14,569 nt of DNA, taken from an uncultured Eubacteriales bacterium (GTDB lineage Bacteria; Bacillota; Clostridia; Saccharofermentanales; Fastidiosipilaceae). This document shows, piece by piece, positions 7,591-14,373 of this stretch. The notes below the pieces were generated by a model. That model saw only the letters and a program-made list of their open reading frames with translations. It searched no databases and was not told the DNA's origin. Each line of letters starts with the position of its first letter. Position 1 is the first letter of the stretch. Where the stretch lies: the NCBI GenBank assembly GCA_902373515.1, contig CABKML010000029.1, forward strand, positions 1 to 14,569, written 5' to 3'. A program made the position numbers and the translations under genes.

Positions 7591-8643
7591 TTAAATTGGC
7601 GGTAAATTAATTTCACCGGCTAAATTTCGGCGGAAGCAGCTGCGGACAAAATTAAGGCGTTCACTGCCCATTAAATTAAGTTTGGCCGCCTGACCCAAAA
7701 TGTAATAAAGTTTCGTCACTGCCGCTTCCGTCACCATATCGAAAGCTTCAATTGCGCCTAAATCCAGCAATTTCCGACCGACTTCATAAACTTTCAGACT
7801 CGATTGCTCATACAGGCATTGGCTGGTTACCACGACAGCGATGTGCGAGCGCAGGAGTTTTTCAATCCGTTCCAACATATTGGCATGCAAAAAATTAATG
7901 CCGCCAATGCCGAAGGCTTCCAAAAGTACCGCCTTATAGCCTAAACCCGGTAAGCAATCTAAAAGTTCCGGATTAAATGCCGGTGTTAATTTCAAAAGGA
8001 AGGCTGCCGGTAACAATTCCAAGCGTAATGTACAAGGCTCGTTAGCCTGCCGTAATTTTTGCACCGACTGCAAGACCTGCTGATTGAAGCATAATCCGGC
8101 CGAGTTGATTTTCGCTAAAGGCGGGCAATTAATGCTTTCAAAGGCCTGAAAGTCCAAGGTTCTGACTTTGGCGGCTCTTGTTCCGAGTATGACCTGCCGA
8201 TTAAACGCCAAAAACACGCCCGGGACACCTGAAGCGGCCATAGCCAATGCGGTTTGTAAATTATCATGGGCGTCACTTAAGGGAACATCAACCGGGAATT
8301 GTGAACCGGTCAAAACTACCGGCAGATTGATATTCCTCAACATATAAGCCAGAGCTGAAGATGTATAAGCCATCGTATCCGTCCCGTGCGTCACGACAAT
8401 GCCGGCAAAATTATTACGTTCTTCATATATGGCCCGGGCTATCAGCTGCCATTCGGGGATTTGAATATTAGAGCTGTCCAACTGCAGGATATCCCGCATC
8501 GTCAAATCGTAGTAATTATGTAAAAGCGAGTTGGCGCCCAAAATTTGCGAAATTCCGTAACGCGGGGCCAAGCCGTCATTAGTGGGAGCGGAAGCTATCG
8601 TTCCCCCGGTTGCTAAAATCAAAATTCGTTTTTTACTGTTCAT
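7591..8643 (-). CDS. ansA: Cytoplasmic (type I) L-asparaginase
   Basis: Hydrolyses L-asparagine to aspartate and ammonia. The 350-residue product carries both asparaginase signatures: ATGGTIAS near the N-terminus (nucleophile Thr15) and THGTDTMAYTSSAL (Thr88-Asp89 pair) near 85-98. It also has LDSSNI (substrate-binding Ser58) and the lysine of GTRAAKVRT (Lys159). There is no signal peptide, which points to the cytoplasmic type. Length fits type I enzymes such as E. coli AnsA (about 338). I chose ATG 8641-8643; an in-frame GTG eight codons earlier has no ribosome binding site and would add only MISKRNNF. The upstream sequence shows only a weak ribosome binding site (AAGAGA) and weak promoter candidates, such as CATAAT on the minus strand at 8668-8673. 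It probably forms an operon with cca. Confidence 0.92.
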   Translation of the reverse strand: MNSKKRILILATGGTIASAPTNDGLAPRYGISQILGANSLLHNYYDLTMRDILQLDSSNIQIPEWQLIARAIYEERNNFAGIVVTHGTDTMAYTSSALAYMLRNINLPVVLTGSQFPVDVPLSDAHDNLQTALAMAASGVPGVFLAFNRQVILGTRAAKVRTLDFQAFESINCPPLAKINSAGLCFNQQVLQSVQKLRQANEPCTLRLELLPAAFLLKLTPAFNPELLDCLPGLGYKAVLLEAFGIGGINFLHANMLERIEKLLRSHIAVVVTSQCLYEQSSLKVYEVGRKLLDLGAIEAFDMVTEAAVTKLYYILGQAAKLNLMGSERLNFVRSCFRRNLAGEINLPPI

Positions 8644-8850
8644 AAAATTATTTCTCTTTGAAATCACATTATGGTATGCTTTATCTATTATTGCATATAT
8701 TAAAAAAAATTGCTTTAAGCTACCTGCAAGTGCTGCAGTAAACGCAAGCGGGCGTGAGCAGGATTAATAAGCGGAAAGGCGTTGTGCTTTATGTATCTGA
8801 TTGCTGTACATCGGCTGTCTTGGCTGAAATTTTTAGAAGGTAAGGACAAT

Positions 8851-9888
8851 ATGCTGCCTTTAATTGTCTTTTATCTTTTATTGTTGCTGCTTTTTCTGGT
8901 TAAAGGTCAACCTTTTCTCCATTTCCTGTGGCGCAAAATCGAACAGAAATTTCAGATAATCTCCACCCTCACCGCTTCTTACAAGTTAAGTTTGATTTTT
9001 GCCTGTTACCTTTTAATTTTGTTGTATCTGATTCAGCTTTTCTGCAAAATTTTAGGCGCAGATTTGCCGTTTTGGCCGACTTTACGGAAGGTTCTGAGCA
9101 GCAGCAGTGAAATTTGCTTTTATTATTTAATTTACATTTTGATTGATGCGGTTCATGCCGTTAAACTGGAGCAAATCTCCCACAGGCCGGAAAAAGCGAC
9201 GTATGCCGGAGTGCTCAATAATCCTTCTTTTCTGAATTATGCTGCCATTGCCGTGAAGATTCTGGTTTTTGTCGTCGGCGCAATTTCCATTTTGTCTCTT
9301 TGGGTTTACAACATTAACGGTTTGCTGGCCAGCTTGAGCTTGGGCGGTTTGGCGATCTCGTTGGCGGCTAAGGATACCATCAGTAATTTATTTGCTTCTT
9401 TGGCCCTGATGCTGGATCGGCCTTTTGAACTGGGCGACTGGATCAAAATCGGTGAACATGAGGGGATTGTAACCAAAGTCGGTATCCGCTCCACCCGCAT
9501 CAAAGCTCTGGATGAAACAATTTTCACGTTGCCCAATTCTCTCGTTGCCCAATCCGCCATCAACACAGCCGGGCAGCGGACCAGAAGACGGTTGGAGCTG
9601 ACTTTCAGTTTCACTTATGCCAGTCAATTACCGGAAATTAAAGAATTCTGCCGCCGCTATGACGCTTATCTGGCTGAGAATTATGCGAAATTCGGCAAGC
9701 ATAAAGTTTACCTTTCCCAACTGGCTGATTCCGCTTTGATTATTACGGCCGATTTTTATGCCGAAAGAGAATACGATGTGATGGTCCGGACCAGAGCTGA
9801 AGCTTTATATAAGGCCATGTCACTGGCCGACAAGCTGCATTTGGACTTCGCTTTCCCCAGTGTCAGTGTTTACGAGATGAAAAATTGA
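8851..9888 (+). CDS. MscS-family small-conductance mechanosensitive channel
   Basis: Membrane channel that opens under turgor stress and releases solutes on osmotic downshock. The 345-residue product begins with a hydrophobic helix (3-16), followed by helices near 44-64, 86-101 and 131-150. Then comes the Gly/Ala-rich pore helix region (about 155-185, with LGGLAISLAAKDTISN) and the family hallmark LDRPFELGDWIKIG plus GIVTKVGIRSTRIKALDE at the start of the beta domain. A cytoplasmic alpha/beta domain completes the protein. The start is uncertain. I favour ATG 8851, preceded by GAAGG and TAAGGA, because it begins at the first membrane helix. ATG 8791 in the same frame, with GGAAAGG upstream, would add 20 residues. 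It is divergent from ansA; no clear promoter or terminator was found. Confidence 0.88.
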   Translation: MLPLIVFYLLLLLLFLVKGQPFLHFLWRKIEQKFQIISTLTASYKLSLIFACYLLILLYLIQLFCKILGADLPFWPTLRKVLSSSSEICFYYLIYILIDAVHAVKLEQISHRPEKATYAGVLNNPSFLNYAAIAVKILVFVVGAISILSLWVYNINGLLASLSLGGLAISLAAKDTISNLFASLALMLDRPFELGDWIKIGEHEGIVTKVGIRSTRIKALDETIFTLPNSLVAQSAINTAGQRTRRRLELTFSFTYASQLPEIKEFCRRYDAYLAENYAKFGKHKVYLSQLADSALIITADFYAEREYDVMVRTRAEALYKAMSLADKLHLDFAFPSVSVYEMKN

Positions 9889-9911
9889 TTGGGCGCTTAA
9901 TTGGGCGCTTA
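9888..9911. repeat. Two tandem copies of a 12-bp unit after mscS
   Basis: ATTGGGCGCTTA occurs twice back to back, starting at the last base of the channel gene's stop codon. It is followed by a weak 7-bp inverted repeat (AATTTGT / ACAAATT, 9911-9931) that lacks a T-run and so is not a convincing terminator. It looks like a small local duplication. Confidence 0.8.
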
Positions 9912-10074
9912 ATTTGTTAATTTGACAAATTGCAGTTCCGGAAGGGACAGATTTTCGCCGCTTTTTTGTCTATAGAAAGCAAATTTTCCCCTGTTTACCG
10001 CCCTAAAGCTCCTATCATTTGGTGAATTTATCCCGTTCGGCGCCTGGAACTTTCTCAGTTCGTCAGAATTCGAC

Positions 10075-10103
10075 TTGCATTTTCTTCACTTCTAGTTCAT
10101 AAT
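10075..10103 (+). promoter_or_regulatory. Promoter of the uracil permease gene
   Basis: TTGCAT (10075-10080) and CATAAT (10098-10103) are separated by exactly 17 bp. The predicted leader is only about 45 nt and ends in CAGGAGG, five bases before the ATG. That leaves no room for a PyrR-type attenuator downstream of this promoter. Confidence 0.7.
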
Positions 10104-10155
10104 ACCTTCAATTTGCGTAGTGATTTAACCTACAGCATTGATTCAGGAGGTTTGC

Positions 10156-11514
10156 ATGGCAACTTTGAGTAAAGTCAAAATCGGTGATGAACCGATTCGC
10201 GACATTAGCGTCTTACCGAAAAGCAAGATACTTTTATTAGGTTTCCAACATACATTCGCGATGTTCGGAGCCACTGTTTTAGTTCCGATTCTGACGGGAT
10301 TGAATATTAACACGGCATTACTGATGGCCGGTGCGGGAACTTTAATCTTTCATTTGTTCACGAAAGGTAAGGTTCCCGCTTTTTTAGGCTCCTCGTTCGC
10401 TTTTATCGGCGGTTATAATTTAGTCGCCCCGTTAGTTAACGGTAAAGCCGACAGTCATCAAATTGCTTTAGCTTCAGGCGGTGTCTTTGTCGCCGGTTTG
10501 GTCTATTTGGTTTTGGCCGGCTTGATCAAGGCTTTCGGCACCCGCAAAGTTATGCGTTTCTTCCCGCCTGTGGTTACCGGTCCGATTATCATCGCTATCG
10601 GTTTAACCCTCTCTCCTTCCGCTGTCGGCAGTGCTTCCAAGAATTGGTTGTTGGCTATTGTCGCCATCGCCGTGGTGGTAATTTGTAATATTTGGGCCAA
10701 AGGCATGTTGAAAATCATTCCGATTATTATGGGTATCGGCGTTTCCTATATTCTGGCTGTCTTAACCAATAATGTCGACTTTTCCGCCTTTCAACATATT
10801 CAATGGTTGGCTTTGCCGGTTGAACCGAGCAAGTTTATGGCTTTTGATTTGAGTGCCATCTTAACGATTGTGCCGATTTCTTTGGCGACAATGATGGAGC
10901 ATATCGGTGATATTTCAGCTATCAGCGCGACAACCGGAGAAAATTACATTGCCGATCCGGGCTTGCACAGAACTTTAATGGGTGACGGTATTGCCACTTC
11001 GTTCTCCGCTATTTTCGGCGGTCCTGCCAATACTACTTACGGTGAAAATACCGGTGTTCTGGTATTAACAAGAGTTTACGATCCGAAAATCGTCCGGATT
11101 GCTGCCGTTATTGCCATTGTTCTGGGTTGTTTCCCCGTCCTGAGTACTTTTATTCAAACCATTCCCGGTGCTATCATCGGCGGTGTTTCCCTGATTCTTT
11201 ACGGCATGATTTCCGCTATCGGTGTGCGTAACCTGGTAGAAAGTCAGGTAGATTTCACCAAATCAAGAAACTTAATCGTGGCTGCAACCATTTTAGTTGT
11301 TTCTCTCGGTTTCAAAAACGGTTTAACTTTCAATATCTCCTCCGTCACAATTACTTTGTCGAGTATTGCGCTGGCTGCTATTTTGGGTATTGTGTTGAAT
11401 TCCATTCTGCCCGGTAAAGATTATATCTTCACGGTTGATCAGCCGAAAGATACCGGTGTTAACTTCTCCGGTGTCGATACGACGGAAAAAGGTAAAGGCG
11501 GCGAAGAAGCTTAA
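10156..11514 (+). CDS. uraA: Uracil permease (NCS2 family, UraA/PyrP type)
   Basis: Proton-coupled importer of uracil in the cell membrane, feeding pyrimidine salvage. The 452-residue product has the UraA/PyrP opening FQHTFAMFGATVLVP (30-44), the conserved FLGSSFAFI (77-85), the substrate/proton motif MEHIGD (Glu248, His249) and GGPANTTYGENTG (288-300, Glu297). These positions correspond to the binding glutamates of UraA. Many hydrophobic segments agree with a 14-helix NCS2 fold. Xanthine/urate members of the superfamily differ in these motifs, so uracil is the likeliest substrate. ATG 10156 is chosen because CAGGAGG lies five bases upstream; a longer in-frame start would include the ribosome binding site. 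It is flanked by its own promoter and terminator, so it is a single-gene unit. Confidence 0.93.
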   Translation: MATLSKVKIGDEPIRDISVLPKSKILLLGFQHTFAMFGATVLVPILTGLNINTALLMAGAGTLIFHLFTKGKVPAFLGSSFAFIGGYNLVAPLVNGKADSHQIALASGGVFVAGLVYLVLAGLIKAFGTRKVMRFFPPVVTGPIIIAIGLTLSPSAVGSASKNWLLAIVAIAVVVICNIWAKGMLKIIPIIMGIGVSYILAVLTNNVDFSAFQHIQWLALPVEPSKFMAFDLSAILTIVPISLATMMEHIGDISAISATTGENYIADPGLHRTLMGDGIATSFSAIFGGPANTTYGENTGVLVLTRVYDPKIVRIAAVIAIVLGCFPVLSTFIQTIPGAIIGGVSLILYGMISAIGVRNLVESQVDFTKSRNLIVAATILVVSLGFKNGLTFNISSVTITLSSIALAAILGIVLNSILPGKDYIFTVDQPKDTGVNFSGVDTTEKGKGGEEA

Positions 11515-11539
11515 TTCGTCCGCAATTATCGTGCTTCTT

Positions 11540-11576
11540 AAAACCTTCAGGTTCATAGAACTTGGAGGTTTTTTGT
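11540..11576 (+). terminator. Intrinsic terminator of the uracil permease gene
   Basis: A 15-bp stem (11540-11554 with 11558-11572, two G-T wobbles) closes on a 3-nt loop and is followed by a T-run (11569-11574). It lies 25 bp past the permease stop codon and just before the -10 box of the antiporter promoter. Confidence 0.85.
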
Positions 11577-11584
11577 TGTATAAT
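11556..11584 (+). promoter_or_regulatory. Promoter of the riboswitch-antiporter unit
   Basis: A consensus TATAAT at 11579-11584 has a poor -35 match (TAGAAC, 11556-11561) at 17 bp, lying inside the preceding terminator stem. The predicted transcription start near 11591 is two or three bases before the riboswitch P1 stem, the spacing expected if the RNA begins with the aptamer. Confidence 0.6.
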
Positions 11585-11592
11585 GTTCCTAA

Positions 11593-11650
11593 TGGGAATG
11601 AAGTTCTCCCAAGGGAAACCTGAACCGCTTTAAGCTGATGACTTCTGCGA
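11593..11650 (+). promoter_or_regulatory. Fluoride riboswitch aptamer (crcB motif)
   Basis: Elements seen in order: P1 stem TGGGA (11593-11597) with TCCCA (11607-11611); loop ATGAAGTTC; a linker with a small AGG-GAAA-CCT hairpin (11612-11621); GAACC; a short P3 GCT-TTA-AGC (11628-11634); then TGATG and ACTTCTG. Loop bases GAAGT (11600-11604) pair with ACTTC (11641-11645) to give the pseudoknot. From memory, the layout stem-AUG loop, AACCGCU...AGCUGAUG and a pseudoknot strand matches the published Pseudomonas syringae and Thermotoga petrophila fluoride aptamers. P3 is unusually short. Its place between a promoter and an ion antiporter gene also fits the class, whose known regulons include Fluc/CrcB, CLC-F and cation/proton antiporters. 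The assignment is by recognition, not by covariance search. Confidence 0.88.
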
Positions 11651-11703
11651 ATTTTGTTGGTCGCAGGAAGTTGTCGTTTTCCTGCGGCAGGAGGGAGAAT
11701 TTG
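11641..11703 (+). promoter_or_regulatory. Translational expression platform of the riboswitch
   Basis: Four segments can pair in exclusive combinations. A (11641-11650, also the pseudoknot strand) pairs with B (11661-11671) over 10 bp with one bulged G. B (11662-11669) pairs with C (11679-11686) over 8 perfect bp. C (11677-11684) pairs with D (11688-11695), which contains the AGGAGG ribosome binding site (11689-11694). With ligand, A is held in the pseudoknot, B pairs with C and the site is free (ON). Without ligand, A pairs with B and C covers the site (OFF). In addition, 11601-11610, overlapping P1, can pair with 11693-11702. There is no T-run, so control would be of translation rather than termination. 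Confidence 0.65.
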
Positions 11704-12918
11704 ATGTTAACATCATTGTCATTTATTTTCTTGGGCGGCTTAGCCGCAGCTGCACTTTGTCGCAAACTTAATTTACCCGGACTTATAGGTATGTTGTTCA
11801 CCGGTATTGTTTTAGGTCCGTATGTACTTAATTTGTTTGATGCGAAAATTTTAAATATTTCCGGTGATTTACGCCAATTAGCCTTGCTGATTATTCTGCT
11901 CAAAGCCGGTTTTTCTTTAAATTCGGCGGACTTAAAAAAAGTCGGTTTGCCGGCAATTTTACTATCTTTTGTTCCGGCATCCTGCGAAATTGCTGCTTAT
12001 ACGCTCTTCGCTCCCCTGTTGCTGCACATTAATATACAGGAAGCTGCCCTGATGGGTAGTGTTTTGGGCGCCGTTTCTCCGGCTGTCGTTGTTCCGCGCA
12101 TGGTGCAATATATGGAAAAAGGTTTGGGTACAAACAAGGGTATCCCGGCTATGATTATCGCCGGCTCCTCGTGCGACGATATATTCGTCATTGTGTTATT
12201 CAGCTGTTTTCTCAGTATGCTCCAAGGCCGAAGTTCCGACTTCAGCAAGCTGCTTAATGTGCCCCTTGCCATCGTCTTAGGTATTATTGCCGGCATAATC
12301 TGTGCTTATCTCCTGCACGCTGTTTTTCAGTATTTGAAGCGGCGGCAGCGTTCTCTGCGTAACAGCCTGAAGCTCATTATTATTCTCGGTCTATCTTTGC
12401 TATTGTTAGCTGTAGAAAAAGAACTGCAGGGAATAATTGCCTTTTCCGGTCTTTTAGCAATTATCAGTATGGCTGTGACCCTCAAGCAACGTACTCAAGC
12501 TCAACTGTCTGCCGATTTAGCTGCTAAATTGGGGAAGCTTTGGTTGGCGGCCGAGCTGATTTTATTTGTTCTTGTCGGTGCCGCCGTCGATATAAAATAC
12601 ACCTTAAATGCCGGTTTAGCTGCAGTTCTGCTGATTTTCCTGACACTTATAATTCGCACTGTCGGGGTCTTCATCTGCTTATGGCCAAGCAAACTCCTCT
12701 TGCGGGAAAAGTTTTTCTGCGCTTTGGCTTATCTGCCCAAGGCAACAGTTCAGGCTGCTATCGGTTCCGTTCCGGCAGCTTGCGGTTTGGCCTGCGGTCC
12801 GATTATCTTATCTGTTGCCGTTCTGGCGATTCTGATCACTGCGCCTCTGGGGGCTTTTTGTATGGATTATTTTTCTCCAAAGTTGCTTACGCTATCTGAA
12901 GGCAGCACGCAAGAGTGA
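11704..12918 (+). CDS. Cation:proton antiporter, likely fluoride-responsive
   Basis: Membrane exchanger of the CPA superfamily (Na+/H+ exchanger domain), 404 residues with about 11-13 hydrophobic segments covering nearly the whole protein. Family marks are LPGLIGMLFTGIVLGPY (24-40), AVSPAVVVPRM (123-133), an aspartate pair in AGSSCDDIFVIVLF (Asp158-Asp159) that is the expected ion-binding site, and near the C-terminus AYLPKATVQAAIGSVPA and AVLAILITAPLGA. The double Asp resembles the DD motif of electrogenic antiporters rather than the ND of electroneutral ones. ATG 11704 is chosen because AGGAGG lies nine bases upstream and the riboswitch leader ends there; an in-frame ATG at 11638 would fall inside the aptamer. 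The riboswitch suggests a job in fluoride stress, perhaps rebalancing protons or cations, or moving fluoride. The ion is not shown by sequence. Confidence 0.88.
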   Translation: MLTSLSFIFLGGLAAAALCRKLNLPGLIGMLFTGIVLGPYVLNLFDAKILNISGDLRQLALLIILLKAGFSLNSADLKKVGLPAILLSFVPASCEIAAYTLFAPLLLHINIQEAALMGSVLGAVSPAVVVPRMVQYMEKGLGTNKGIPAMIIAGSSCDDIFVIVLFSCFLSMLQGRSSDFSKLLNVPLAIVLGIIAGIICAYLLHAVFQYLKRRQRSLRNSLKLIIILGLSLLLLAVEKELQGIIAFSGLLAIISMAVTLKQRTQAQLSADLAAKLGKLWLAAELILFVLVGAAVDIKYTLNAGLAAVLLIFLTLIIRTVGVFICLWPSKLLLREKFFCALAYLPKATVQAAIGSVPAACGLACGPIILSVAVLAILITAPLGAFCMDYFSPKLLTLSEGSTQE

Positions 12919-13097
12919 ATCTGAAGGAATGTTAATTTATAGCGTTTTTTGCTTATCATTGATTCTGCTCCTTACAGGCTCAAAGACATCAACCTTAGAA
13001 AGGCGATATCATCGGTAAGGGATGCGTATTGTTCCAAGCTCATAATAACCATTGTTCCTTAATCGTTTTTTGTAAAAAATACCTGTTTTCAGAGTTT

Positions 13098-13126
13098 GTC
13101 AGGCGACACAAAAGCTGCCGCCTGAC
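13098..13126 (-). terminator. Hairpin after the DUF819 gene, weak terminator
   Basis: On the minus strand an 11-bp stem (GTCAGGCGGCA with TGTCGCCTGAC, one G-T pair) with a 7-nt loop starts six bases after the stop codon. No U-run follows directly; a T-rich stretch comes only about 18 bases later. It may be a 3'-end stabilising hairpin or an imperfect terminator. Confidence 0.45.
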
Positions 13127-13132
13127 GCCCGC

Positions 13133-14305
13133 TTACAGCAAATTGCCGACAATTGTCCCGAGATAATTGCCGATAATATAGCCGAATAAGCCGACAAAAA
13201 TACCGGGGCCGATTAAAGAATTCCAGCCCTGCGAAATAGCCATGGCGGAAGCTGTAGCCGGGCCGCCGATATTGGCATTGGAAGCAATAATAGCCTCTTC
13301 CAGACTGAAATGGAAAATTTTGGCGCCGACGAAAGAAAAAAGCATATTACAGCAAACCATAATAAAGCAGAAAAGCAATAATAACGGTGCCGTTTTAATG
13401 ATTAAAGGTAAGCTGGCCGGGACGCCGATAACGACGAAGAAAATGGAAATTAAGAAATTACCGACCACATCGGCGCCTTTAATACGTTCGCAAAAACGCG
13501 GAAAGGCCGTGGCCAACAACATGGTAGCAGTTGTAATAATTAAATATGAATTACCTAATAACTGCCGCACTAAATTGCTGCAAAAATTGTCTGCCGGAAT
13601 CACGGCGGCAAAGTAGTCGGCGGCACTATTGCTGACGGCAACAATCGCAGCGGAAACGGCAAACAAATAAGCCAAATCCACCGGCGTCAAACCGGCTTGA
13701 GCTTTTTCTGCCTTTTTCGCCGTCTCAACCTGCGGCAAATGGTGAAAATGTTTTTGGAAAAAGCCTAAGCGCGGGATGGTCACCAGAATAATAAAATATA
13801 GTGCCATATTGAAGTTATCCGCAACTGTCGTCGCGGAAACTAAAGTTTTGTCAAGCTTGAAGACTTGGGCTAAAGCGACGAAATTAACGCCGCCGCCGAT
13901 ATAAGAGCCGGTCATCATCCCGGCAATTTCTCTCAAATTAGGGATGAGGCCTGCTAAAAGAGCATGTGCCGCCACAGCTCCGACAATAGTTCCCAGCGCC
14001 CCGATGCCGAAAAGAATTAAGCTGCGTCCCGATTCTCGGAAAATACGCCGTAAATTACTTTGAAAAAGCAACATCGGTATGGACAAAGGAATCACATATG
14101 TCCAAATGTTATCGTAAACAGGCGATTCCAAAGGTAAAATGCGTAAATTGGTTAAGATGGCAGCGCCTAACAAGCCGATAACGGCAGCTGAAAGTTTTTG
14201 GGCCCAGTTGTAGCGTTGTTCCAATTTTAAGGCTGCAGCTGTAACAATTAAAAGGAATCCCCAAATAAGCCAAGTTTGTTCTGAATTAATTAAGGTTGTC
14301 GGCAT
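13133..14305 (-). CDS. DUF819 family integral membrane protein
   Basis: A 390-residue polytopic membrane protein of the DUF819 family (like Bacillus subtilis YjcL), whose function is not established; members look like transporters. Hydrophobic segments run through the whole length, apart from a Lys/Glu/Ala-rich cytoplasmic loop near residues 190-205 (ETAKKAEKAQ). Conserved glycine-rich motifs typical of the family are GSYIGGGVNFVA (133-144) and, in the second half, ASNANIGGPATASAMA (about 341-356). These look like two inverted half-motifs of a transporter core. The start ATG 14303-14305 has AAGG ten bases upstream. A TATAAT lies about 40 bp upstream of the ATG, just after the preceding gene's end. 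No partner gene suggests a substrate. Confidence 0.87.
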   Translation of the reverse strand: MPTTLINSEQTWLIWGFLLIVTAAALKLEQRYNWAQKLSAAVIGLLGAAILTNLRILPLESPVYDNIWTYVIPLSIPMLLFQSNLRRIFRESGRSLILFGIGALGTIVGAVAAHALLAGLIPNLREIAGMMTGSYIGGGVNFVALAQVFKLDKTLVSATTVADNFNMALYFIILVTIPRLGFFQKHFHHLPQVETAKKAEKAQAGLTPVDLAYLFAVSAAIVAVSNSAADYFAAVIPADNFCSNLVRQLLGNSYLIITTATMLLATAFPRFCERIKGADVVGNFLISIFFVVIGVPASLPLIIKTAPLLLLFCFIMVCCNMLFSFVGAKIFHFSLEEAIIASNANIGGPATASAMAISQGWNSLIGPGIFVGLFGYIIGNYLGTIVGNLL

Positions 14306-14343
14306 AATAATGTGACCTTCCTGAAATAAGAGTAATTTTGCCC

Positions 14344-14349
14344 ATTATA
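14344..14349 (-). promoter_or_regulatory. -10 box upstream of the DUF819 gene
   Basis: A consensus TATAAT lies on the minus strand, 38 bp before the DUF819 ATG. The only perfect TTGACA (14372-14377) is 22 bp away, too far for a standard pair, and it overlaps the stop codon of the upstream gene. No other good -35 is seen, so promoter strength or the need for an activator is unclear. Confidence 0.45.
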
Positions 14350-14373
14350 AATGCCTTTTGTTACGCTGATATG

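Noticed and set aside
8644..8790. Promoters in the ansA/mscS divergent spacer, such as TTGAAA at 8658
   Set aside because: Several AT-rich candidates on both strands match only three or four of six positions in one box; none is convincing enough to list.
9889..10137. PyrR-type attenuator before the uracil permease gene
   Set aside because: The best promoter leaves only a 45-nt leader, with no antiterminator or terminator pair. The upstream inverted repeat lacks a T-run.
11638..11703. In-frame ATG extension of the antiporter
   Set aside because: It lies within the riboswitch aptamer and expression platform; the ATG at 11704 has a strong ribosome binding site and starts at the first membrane helix.
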